A DNA stretch of 46,407 bases from JBGTGG01 sp964398945 (GTDB lineage: Bacteria; Bacteroidota; Bacteroidia; Cytophagales; Cyclobacteriaceae): assembly GCA_964398945.1 (NCBI GenBank), contig CAYNOT010000025.1, positions 1-46,407 of the forward strand. The letters are read 5' to 3'. Position numbers and translations under genes: made by a program. Below the pieces are notes generated by a model that worked only from the letters and a program-made list of their open reading frames with translations, searched no databases and was not told the origin of the DNA. Below are positions 25,050 to 31,270 of this stretch, piece by piece. The first letter of the stretch is position 1; each line of letters opens with the position of its first letter.

Positions 25050-25412
25050 ATGGCACCAAAACCAAAAGCAGACGACGTGCTCTACGAAGCATTGCAAGCC
25101 GAAGGGATCAAGCCTGTGCGCGAATTCATGTTCCACGGTGAGCGCGCGTGGCGCTTTGATTTTGCCTACCCACCGTTGATGCTGGCGATCGAGGTTGATG
25201 GGCGCGGCCGACATCAAACGCCCTCCGGCTACAACAACGACTGCCAAAAACTAAACGCCGCACTGGAGCTTGGATGGCGCGTCTTACGATTCCCCGCCAG
25301 TCTCGTGCGCGACAACAAAAAGCGTCGGGCGCGCATCGTCGAACAAATCAAACGCATTGTCTGCGAGGCTCCGTGCGAGGACTCGGCAGCGTGCGTGTTA
25401 GTTGGAGAGTGA
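25050..25412 (+). CDS. Vsr/DUF559-like PD-(D/E)XK nuclease
   Basis: 120 residues. The core RFDFAYPPLMLAIEVDGRGRH is the D...E-x-D pattern of very-short-patch-repair-like nucleases (D46, E55 region), followed by a helix and ALELGWRVLRFPASLV. A single-domain enzyme that would nick or cut DNA. It may act in repair, host DNA breakdown or phage conflict. Confidence 0.75.
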   Translation: MAPKPKADDVLYEALQAEGIKPVREFMFHGERAWRFDFAYPPLMLAIEVDGRGRHQTPSGYNNDCQKLNAALELGWRVLRFPASLVRDNKKRRARIVEQIKRIVCEAPCEDSAACVLVGE

Positions 25413-25435
25413 CCACTGACCTAAAGGAGAGCGAA

Positions 25436-26014
25436 ATGCCCATCTACACAAAAGCACCAAAAGAAGTTCGCGAGCGATGCGACCGGATCATGGAGCAGTA
25501 CCACGGTGACCTGCGCGACCACGGCGTAACAATCGATCTGCTATTTGCCGCAGCAGTCACCGACGATAACGGCGATGCCATAGGACCAGCACTCAAACTG
25601 CACGGCTACCAAGCGGCAGCGGTCGTCAAAGTGAACGCTTACAAACTCCGAGTGCTGGGTCATTCAGACGCCGAGATAACGATCGACGGCGATCGTTGGG
25701 ACGAATGGAGTGATGAGGAAAAAGATTCGCTGATTGACCACGAGCTAGAGCATCTTGAACTCAAATACGACGGCGACGGTCTGCTGCAACGCGATGATCT
25801 AGACCGGCCTAAGTTGCGCCTGCGCCTCCACGATCATCAATTCGGCTGGTTCGATTCGATCGCACGTCGGCACGGCAAAGCCAGCGTCGAAGTGCAGCAG
25901 TACGAAGCGTTCAAGCAATCGCATCGCCAGTTGTGGATCAAGTTCGAAGACGACAAGCCGACTGTGCCAATTAAGAGCAAAGGCACGAGCCGCAAGGCCG
26001 CATCGTCGAGATAG
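25436..26014 (+). CDS. Putative phage metallopeptidase
   Basis: 192 residues from the ATG at 25436, after AAAGGAGAG. The motif LIDHELEHLEL gives the HE-x-x-H zinc site of the putative phage metallopeptidase family, with the preceding WDEWSDEEK loop. The C-terminus is basic. Substrate unknown. Confidence 0.75.
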   Translation: MPIYTKAPKEVRERCDRIMEQYHGDLRDHGVTIDLLFAAAVTDDNGDAIGPALKLHGYQAAAVVKVNAYKLRVLGHSDAEITIDGDRWDEWSDEEKDSLIDHELEHLELKYDGDGLLQRDDLDRPKLRLRLHDHQFGWFDSIARRHGKASVEVQQYEAFKQSHRQLWIKFEDDKPTVPIKSKGTSRKAASSR

Positions 26015-26024
26015 ACACACGAAG

Positions 26025-26085
26025 TTCGGCCCCCGGAGTGAGGCCGAAGGAATCCGCCCGGTGAACCAGGAGGGGGAGCCGGGCG
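26025..26085 (+). other. Two adjacent hairpins in intergenic gap
   Basis: TTCGGCC (26025-26031) pairs with GGCCGAA (26042-26048); CGCCCGG (26055-26061) pairs with CCGGGCG (26079-26085), followed by TTTGGG. A weak terminator or a 5' leader structure in front of the next gene. Confidence 0.45.
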
Positions 26086-26100
26086 TTTGGGAACAAAAGA

Positions 26101-26355
26101 ATGTACCTAGTTATTCTTAGCTGCCAGATAGATGACCTGCCGGTGCGTATATTCGCAACGGAATTGGAAGCTCGTGCGTTCATTGATTCGCAGCCGGACC
26201 CAGATCAACAAAAGTCGCCGGAAGTCGAGCATGTTTGTGACGTATTTGACATCGATCGATCCGAGGCGTTTGGCTGGTCGTACCTGCAATTCGTCGACGG
26301 CAAACCGGCGCACCGCGAAATTGTGAAATGGTTTACCGACAAAGTAACATCCTAG
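26101..26355 (+). CDS. Small protein upstream of the CRISPR effector
   Basis: 84 residues, alpha/beta, acidic. It begins MYLVILSCQIDDLPVRIFATELEARAFIDSQ. Not recognised. It lies 31 bases before the effector gene and is probably co-transcribed; an accessory or anti-CRISPR-like role is possible but unsupported. Confidence 0.65.
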   Translation: MYLVILSCQIDDLPVRIFATELEARAFIDSQPDPDQQKSPEVEHVCDVFDIDRSEAFGWSYLQFVDGKPAHREIVKWFTDKVTS

Positions 26356-26386
26356 CACCTGCACCGCCGATTCAGGAACAAAATCA

Positions 26387-27739
26387 ATGCCGATCGATAC
26401 CGAAGTGCGAAAGACTTGCGACGGATGCGGGCGCAGCGTTAAGTCGCGACTAGGCAAAGACGGTGAGACCGTTCTTTTGCCTCGCGGCTGGCGGCGCATC
26501 GGCGATCAATCGCTCTGCAACGATCAGCACAAAGGCGGCACCAAAGTGCAAGGCTGCATTAGCCGCCGCTACTATGTGCGTTCCTTCCGCGCGCAGATCG
26601 TTGGCGTGGACGAGTTCGAAAACGACGGTCGCACTTGGGAGGATTGCCGCAAGGCTCTTGCCGCTGCTGGACGCGATAGCGCACGGTTTGGCAACTGGGC
26701 CGTGCAGCAACTGTACGCGGCTGATCCAGCGGTTGGAATTCCCACAAGCGAATGGCCAAAAACAAAGGGGGGCAAACCGAAACTACCGACGTTGCCGGTA
26801 GTTAATCTCTACAGGCCAGAGCTATTCCCGAACATTTCCGGCGGCACGATCTCAGCGCTCGGCCAAATGGTTCGCGGCTGGTACACCGACAGACGCTACG
26901 AAGTGTTCATGTCGCTGGCTCGCTCAGTCGAAAGCTATCGCTTTGGCTTCCTCCCGGTCGAAGTGCGAGCCGCAGATTGGAAGTTGGCCGCAAAGGATGG
27001 CAAGTTTATCTTTCGTCGCGTGACGATTGGGCCGGGAAAAAGCTGGTCGCTGAAAGTTTATTGCGACACGCGCAACTTAGCGCATCTCAAGGCATGTGCG
27101 AACGGTTCGGCCGTGCCGCTGGCGCTCAAGATTGTACGCCGCTCCAAGCAGCCAATTCCCGGCACGAACGGCAAACCAACGAAAGCATGGTTTTGCCGCG
27201 TGTCTGTGCTGTTGCCGCGCACAGCCAGGCGGTCCTCGCACGTTGAAACCACGTTGACTCTCGGCCACGATGCGGAGTCGTTGCTGTACGGCACGCTCGA
27301 AGATGGCAGCGTGTTTGAGTTGCCGGGCACCGATCTGCGGAAGCTGATCGTTGGTGGTGACAAAGCGGACAAAAAGCGGCAAGTGGATTTATCCATTTAC
27401 CGAGGAATCATGCCGAAGCGAAAGCTGGCACGCTGGAGCAAGGATCGCACAAGAGCGTGCGAGAATCGCAGCAGAAAGATCGATTACCTGGTCCACTGCG
27501 CGGCGGCGGCGCTCGTGCGTTGGTGCGTGTCGCGCCGCGTGACCAGTGTTGATTATGAAATCACAGACCGCGGCTTCGTGCCTCACTTCCCTTGGCGGAA
27601 GTTGCGAGATTACATCGCCTGTGGCTTAGAGGCTGCGGGAATTGGACTACACGTTGTCGGGGTGGATTCCACCGACGACGCGAGTGAATTGGAAATGGAA
27701 TCAGTGGCTCTTGCCGAGCCAGAGCGTGACACGGAATGA
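26387..27739 (+). CDS. Miniature type V-like CRISPR effector (Cas12m/TnpB-like)
   Basis: 450 residues, directly before a CRISPR array. Type V effectors bind crRNA and target DNA. The N-terminus has a cysteine group (C11, C14, C44, C57) that may bind zinc. A basic middle region ends in a strand KAWFCRVSVLLP. Then comes a RuvC-like region: TTLTLGHDAESLLYGTLEDG (RuvC-I place, with T291 where catalytic Asp normally stands), a basic helical segment KRKLARWSKDRTRACENRSRK, RuvC-II place TSVDYEITDRG (D389/E391), and FPWRKLRDYIACGLEAAGIGLHVVGVD. The usual C-terminal zinc finger is absent and only DDASELE could serve as RuvC-III. The pattern parallels Cas12m, a DNA binder that does not cleave. Subtype unassigned. 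Confidence 0.7.
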   Translation: MPIDTEVRKTCDGCGRSVKSRLGKDGETVLLPRGWRRIGDQSLCNDQHKGGTKVQGCISRRYYVRSFRAQIVGVDEFENDGRTWEDCRKALAAAGRDSARFGNWAVQQLYAADPAVGIPTSEWPKTKGGKPKLPTLPVVNLYRPELFPNISGGTISALGQMVRGWYTDRRYEVFMSLARSVESYRFGFLPVEVRAADWKLAAKDGKFIFRRVTIGPGKSWSLKVYCDTRNLAHLKACANGSAVPLALKIVRRSKQPIPGTNGKPTKAWFCRVSVLLPRTARRSSHVETTLTLGHDAESLLYGTLEDGSVFELPGTDLRKLIVGGDKADKKRQVDLSIYRGIMPKRKLARWSKDRTRACENRSRKIDYLVHCAAAALVRWCVSRRVTSVDYEITDRGFVPHFPWRKLRDYIACGLEAAGIGLHVVGVDSTDDASELEMESVALAEPERDTE

Positions 27740-27745
27740 GATCGC

Positions 27746-28015
27746 ATGGCCGACCATTTACGTCACCACAAGCGTCACCGTTTGGTGGGAAAGTCCAACA
27801 GAGGCAATGCCGCGCGTTGGAGCCGTTACTACGTTTCGCAGATCGCTGCGAGAGCCGAGGTGCTGCAAATGTACGGTGAGTCGCTCGCGACTGTTACCGC
27901 GCTGGAGTTTACGAAAAATCTGTCGTTGGTTCGCGGCATAGTTTGTCGCGGCGGCAGATTGGTGCTCGCAATGTGGCCAGCAAGCCGTTGCACGGCAATA
28001 AGTTGCGCAACGACG
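27746..28015 (+). other. Leader region with an open frame continuing the effector frame
   Basis: After the effector TGA the same frame reopens at ATG 27746 and stays open into the array. The first 60 codons read like protein (KRHRLVGKSNRGNAARWSRYYVSQIAARAEVL) and carry N-A-A-R, reminiscent of the RuvC-III NAA signature. It may be a small downstream gene, a C-terminal part cut off by a nonsense codon, or chance. It also holds the array leader; no cas1, cas2 or convincing tracrRNA anti-repeat was seen here. Confidence 0.35.
27987..28011 (+). repeat. Degenerate shortened CRISPR repeat upstream of the array
   Basis: GTTGCACGGC at 27987-27996 and GTTGCGCAAC at 28002-28011 resemble the start and end of the array repeat with the middle lost. 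It lies 4 bases before repeat 1. Confidence 0.45.
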
Positions 28016-28338
28016 GTTGCAGCGGCCCGCGAAACGTGGGGCGTGCGCAACCGCCCGGCATGTAAGCGACTGGCATTTGATCCGGTTGTTGCAGCGGCCC
28101 GCGAAACGTGGGGCGTGCGCAACCAGATTCGCGGCTCGACAATGGTGTCACCGATCCAGTTGCAGCGGCCCGCGAAACGTGGGGCGTGCGCAACGGGTCA
28201 GGTCGATACCAAGCTATCGGCGATCAAGCCGTTGCAGCGGCCCGCGAAACGTGGGGCGTGCGCAACCACCAGCGCGCAAATATCGTCCGTCGTATGCGGT
28301 TCGTTGCAGCGGCCCGCGAAACGTGGGGCGTGCGCAAC
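28016..28338 (+). CRISPR. CRISPR array, five identical 36-bp repeats and four spacers
   Basis: Repeats at 28016-28051, 28088-28123, 28159-28194, 28231-28266 and 28303-28338 are identical, starting GTTGCAGCGG and ending GTGCGCAAC. The ends GTTGC/GCAAC pair, and GCCCGCG-AAA-CGTGGGGC forms an inner hairpin. Spacers are 36, 35, 36 and 36 bases. Spacer 1 (28052-28087) matches the integrase gene at 16153-16188 in 31 of 36 bases. Spacer 2 (28124-28158) matches the capsid gene at 4303-4337 in 24 of 35 and codes DSRLDNGVTDP against DSRLDNGVTNP. Spacers 3 and 4 have no confident match. No adaptation genes are present. Confidence 0.95.
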
Positions 28339-28370
28339 CACGGATAGGTCGTCAAACGAAAGGAAAAACC

Positions 28371-28613
28371 ATGTTGTTATTAACAGTAGTGCGGCTCAGG
28401 CCGCTAGAACCAAGGCACGGATATTCGTGCTCGTGCGAATCGTGCGAACGCTGCGAAACACCTTCCACCGTGCTGCCAGACTACGGGAGTATTTACGTGG
28501 ACGAAAAGTACGCGGCTAGTACAAGCCTCACGGTAGGCGCGTTTGTTGGTGTGGCTGCGATTATTGGCGCTGGGTTCGTGGCGTTGGTGGTGAGTGTGTT
28601 GGCGAGGAACTGA
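28371..28613 (+). CDS. Small single-helix membrane protein
   Basis: 80 residues after AAAGGAAAAACC. It has a cysteine cluster (CSCESCERC) in the middle and one C-terminal membrane helix (VGAFVGVAAIIGAGFVALVVSVL). Position right after the array may be incidental. Unknown role. Confidence 0.65.
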   Translation: MLLLTVVRLRPLEPRHGYSCSCESCERCETPSTVLPDYGSIYVDEKYAASTSLTVGAFVGVAAIIGAGFVALVVSVLARN

Positions 28614-28615
28614 TC

Positions 28616-28795
28616 ATGGACAACGAAAGCGAAACAAACGAGTGTCCGAATCGATGGACCGGTCCAGGTCCGCACTTGTGGAGTGTGCCGCGCGAACACG
28701 GCTGGCAATCGTGTTTGTTTTGCGGTGAGCGGCGGAAGTGTGAGATTGTTGAGCAGCCACGCGAGCGCCACCACCCCGACGACTGGAACAACTAA
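28616..28795 (+). CDS. Very small cysteine-containing protein
   Basis: 59 residues starting MDNESETNECPNRWTG, 2 bases after the previous stop. It has CLFCGERRKC, a likely single zinc knuckle when combined with the N-terminal Cys. Real coding is supported by tight spacing. Unknown function. Confidence 0.55.
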   Translation: MDNESETNECPNRWTGPGPHLWSVPREHGWQSCLFCGERRKCEIVEQPRERHHPDDWNN

Positions 28796-28808
28796 CAGGA
28801 GCGTAGCG

Positions 28809-29147
28809 ATGAGCGCGGAAGAAACGAAGTTTGGTACGCCGTGGCGAATTGAAACTAACAGGGACGGCGACACCGAGATAAGAGACGCGAACGGTGGATC
28901 GCTGCTAGGCGACATGCAATATTACCCGTGGGTGCCGGACAAAGAAACGCTGGCGTATATCGTTCGCTGCGTGAACTCCCACACAAAACTACTGGAGGCG
29001 TGCGAGGCGGCAAAAGAATTAGATATTACGTGTTACCAATATAGCCACGCTACAAGCCAAGCGGAGCGCAACAGATTCTCGAAGGAAATCCAGGCTATCA
29101 AAGAGCAGATATTCGCCGCCGTCGCTGCAGCGCGGGAGGAGGAGTGA
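28809..29147 (+). CDS. Small phage protein with TPWR motif
   Basis: 112 residues starting MSAEETKFGTPWRIE, with ACAGGAG upstream. The order TPWR...IRDANGG...LAYIVRCVNSHTKLLEA is a widespread phage protein pattern of unknown function, similar in plan to the gene at 24362. It overlaps the next gene by 4 bases. Confidence 0.7.
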   Translation: MSAEETKFGTPWRIETNRDGDTEIRDANGGSLLGDMQYYPWVPDKETLAYIVRCVNSHTKLLEACEAAKELDITCYQYSHATSQAERNRFSKEIQAIKEQIFAAVAAAREEE

Positions 29148-29377
29148 TGATCCTCGGCGACCTTTTCGGCGCAGAGTCACCGGACCCGTTTGTAGACGCG
29201 ATCGAATACCACCGGTGGTTTGAGGCGAACAAGTGTCCGTGCTGCGACGGAAAGGGTTGGCGGCTGCACAACACGAGGCTTGGCAACCCGATCGAACACG
29301 AGTGCCAGTGCTGCCAAGGGGGCGGCATGAGAGATGGGGAATGGCAGTGCGAAGGTTTTCACGACGAGGAATTTTAG
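29144..29377 (+). CDS. DnaJ-type zinc finger protein
   Basis: 77 residues with CPCCDGKG and CQCCQGGG, the DnaJ-like cysteine repeat also seen in the gene at 20690. N-terminal part MMILGDLFGAESPDPF. Unknown function. Confidence 0.7.
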   Translation: MMILGDLFGAESPDPFVDAIEYHRWFEANKCPCCDGKGWRLHNTRLGNPIEHECQCCQGGGMRDGEWQCEGFHDEEF

Positions 29378-29395
29378 TCACACGGGGAGAACTGG

Positions 29396-29752
29396 ATGGT
29401 TGTGGACGAAGGAAAAATACTTGCCCGTAAGTCTGCACGTGATTCGGCTAGCGAAATAATACAGCTATTAGAATGGCCAGATGGCTACGGTGCCGACTTT
29501 GCCGAGGCGTTCCTTGAGGCGCTGCGGTCGAAGCTGCCAAAGAGAAGGACCACAGAACCAACGCCAGAAAAGCCACAGCCAATTGCACGGCTGGGAGCTA
29601 CAGTGATGCCATTTGGCGCTCACCAAGGCAAGTCATTCGATGAGGTGCCGCTTGAATATCTCGATTGGTTATGCGGCACGCAGGAGAGTTTCCACCAAGC
29701 TTTGAAGGCGTATCTGAAACACCCAGAATTGATAAGCCGTAGAGGCGTTTAA
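29396..29752 (+). CDS. DUF3820-like protein
   Basis: 118 residues. The C-terminal half has VMPFGAHQGKSFDEVPLEYLDWLCG, the compact MPFG.H.GK...P..YL.WL signature of DUF3820 (a small domain often attached to exonucleases). The N-terminal half is helical. Possibly accessory to nucleic-acid metabolism. Confidence 0.7.
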   Translation: MVVDEGKILARKSARDSASEIIQLLEWPDGYGADFAEAFLEALRSKLPKRRTTEPTPEKPQPIARLGATVMPFGAHQGKSFDEVPLEYLDWLCGTQESFHQALKAYLKHPELISRRGV

Positions 29753-29804
29753 CCAAGCCCGCCAAGCCGTGGCGATGGCGGGAGCCGCACAATTGAGGGC
29801 CGAA

Positions 29805-30056
29805 ATGGAGTTGGTCGAAGGCATCCACTACGAAAAAATATCGTTCTGCCACCGAGAATTACTGACTATCGGGGGCGAGCGTTTTTATTGTTTTCTCGCG
29901 GCAAATGGTACGGTCGGACTGATTCGTCGCGCGCACCCCGAGGCGTTCGACGATGACTTGATTCGCACTGGGGAGGCGGAGCGAGCGAAGGGAGTGAGCG
30001 GCGAGAAGTTCGGCCGACGGAAAAAAAGAGTTGCAAGTCGGAAAAACGACGGGTAG
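29805..30056 (+). CDS. Small early protein
   Basis: 83 residues from the ATG at 29805, chosen for GAGGG just upstream. MELVEGIHYEKISFCHRELLTIGGERFYCFLAANG, then a basic tail (FGRRKKRVASRKN). Unknown; the last early gene before the terminator cluster. Confidence 0.55.
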   Translation: MELVEGIHYEKISFCHRELLTIGGERFYCFLAANGTVGLIRRAHPEAFDDDLIRTGEAERAKGVSGEKFGRRKKRVASRKNDG

Positions 30057-30112
30057 TATTTATTGCTGACAAATCGACGGCCACCCGACTGAGGCCACAG
30101 AGCGTATCGCAA

Positions 30113-30159
30113 GGTCGCAAGTTTCATTCTTCCGAGAGTGAGGCTTGCGGCCTTTTTTT
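30113..30159 (+). terminator. Terminator with 22-base loop
   Basis: GGTCGCAAG (30113-30121) pairs with CTTGCGGCC (30144-30152), followed by TTTTTTT. It closes the early operon. Confidence 0.75.
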
Positions 30160-30169
30160 GTTGGTACAC

Positions 30170-30241
30170 GCGGCGCGTCGCACGCCAACCAAGAGAGGTG
30201 AGTGATCCTAAACCCTGAAACCATGGCGACGCGCCGCTTTT
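30170..30241 (+). other. Perfect 12-bp stem with 44-base loop
   Basis: GCGGCGCGTCGC (30170-30181) pairs perfectly with GCGACGCGCCGC (30226-30237), followed by TTTTAAC. Second of three successive hairpins with T-rich tails in a 331-base non-coding stretch (30057-30387). Confidence 0.6.
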
Positions 30242-30255
30242 AACAAACCCTTCGC

Positions 30256-30339
30256 AGTGCGGCGAACCCGACGGGTTGTGCAACTGACGGGAGGGGCATC
30301 CTATCCGAGAGTTTTACTTCCTAATCGCCGCACTGTTTT
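30256..30339 (+). other. 10-bp stem with 59-base branched loop
   Basis: AGTGCGGCGA (30256-30265) pairs with TCGCCGCACT (30325-30334), followed by GTTTTTAAC. Inside the loop ACCC-GAC-GGGT forms a further hairpin. It lies in the leader of the secreted/lysis gene block and may be a terminator or leader RNA. Confidence 0.55.
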
Positions 30340-30387
30340 TAACTATGAAAACCATCATCGCATTGCTCGTGATTGTCGGAGTCTGTC

Positions 30388-30981
30388 ATGGCGAATCTCA
30401 ACGGCGGGACGATCTATCGCCCGCTTGCCCAAGCTGCGTGCGAGATTTTGGACGCGGACCTGCTACTGTTCCGTTCGCAAGGCGTCATCTCCAGTCTGAT
30501 TCGCACGACGGGCAGAAGCGTGCATTCCCACGCGGCGAAAGCAAGTTGGCACCGCGACCGGCTGATGTGCTTGGAGTCGCGGGAGTTCAAGGGCGCACGA
30601 GCGGTGACACTGGAGAGCCAGGTCGAGAAGTTTCCGGGGCGGATCGATGTGTTTCGGGCGAATGCAAAAAACCGTTGGCCCGAGTACGACCGCGCGAAAG
30701 CGGACGCCTGGATGTGGTCGTTGACGGGTCGCGCTTACGGCTACAGCGCATTGATGGCCAGCGCGCTGATGCACCTTCCGTTTGTGCGGTGGAAGATCAA
30801 ACCGCCAACGAACGACGATGTGAAAGACAACCGGCTGCCTTACTGCAGCGCAGCGTGCGCGATGGCGGACGATTACGGCGGCGGAATCGATGTAGTTCCG
30901 CACCTTGCAAATTGGGCCACTCACCCCGGCGACTTAGCGCGAAGTCTTTTCTACGAATACCTGTTTACGCTGGAGCCGTAG
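30388..30981 (+). CDS. Permuted papain-like hydrolase (YiiX/C92 type), possible cell-wall or lipid hydrolase
   Basis: 197 residues from MANLNGGTIYRP, with TCGGAG upstream. The sequence ILDADLLLFRSQGVISSLIRTTGRSVHSHAAKA...GRIDVFRA and the later LPYCSAACA follow the permuted NlpC/P60-like order, His first and Cys last. Such proteins cut amide or ester bonds. It may be the endolysin, as no other muramidase or amidase is seen. No signal peptide, so a holin would be needed. Confidence 0.6.
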   Translation: MANLNGGTIYRPLAQAACEILDADLLLFRSQGVISSLIRTTGRSVHSHAAKASWHRDRLMCLESREFKGARAVTLESQVEKFPGRIDVFRANAKNRWPEYDRAKADAWMWSLTGRAYGYSALMASALMHLPFVRWKIKPPTNDDVKDNRLPYCSAACAMADDYGGGIDVVPHLANWATHPGDLARSLFYEYLFTLEP

Positions 30982-31018
30982 ACCCACGTGAACATTCTGT
31001 TTTAGTGCGGAGGCGAAA

Positions 31019-31270
31019 GTGAAAGAAGCAATCACAACCATTGTTCTTTACTTCGCGGCTGTGCTCTGCGTTGACGCAAGCGCGCAGCAGCCGAGTTACT
31101 TTGCGCCAGTGGTCGTGAAATCGCCGATCCTCCAACAACCGTCAGCGCAACCAATTCACACGCAACAAGGTGTGTGGATGCCTTACCAGCGGCCTCTGTG
31201 GGTCGGCAACGCGTTGTTTGGGCCAGTTTGGATTTATCACCCCTACTGCCAGCCAACGGGGGCACGATGA
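31019..31270 (+). CDS. Small secreted protein
   Basis: 83 residues from a GTG after GGAGGCGAAA. A hydrophobic N-terminus (ITTIVLYFAAVLCVDASAQQ) looks like a signal peptide. The rest is rich in Pro, Gln, Tyr and Trp. Coupled to the next gene (ATGA). Unknown role. Confidence 0.65.
   Translation: MKEAITTIVLYFAAVLCVDASAQQPSYFAPVVVKSPILQQPSAQPIHTQQGVWMPYQRPLWVGNALFGPVWIYHPYCQPTGAR

Noticed and set aside
26020..28015. tracrRNA for the CRISPR effector
   Set aside because: No stretch complementary to the middle of the repeat was found by eye; only the degenerate repeat end at 27987-28011 is related.
27746..28519. A long open frame running through the CRISPR array
   Set aside because: The repeats are 36 bases (a multiple of three) so frames stay open by accident; the 35-base spacer shifts the repeated peptide into another frame, so it is not a repeat protein. 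Only the part before the array is considered.
30345..31022. Frame starting MKTIIALLVIVGVCHG that looks like a secreted protein
   Set aside because: It overlaps the papain-like hydrolase gene almost entirely and soon becomes Arg-rich out-of-frame sequence; the signal-like start is likely chance.
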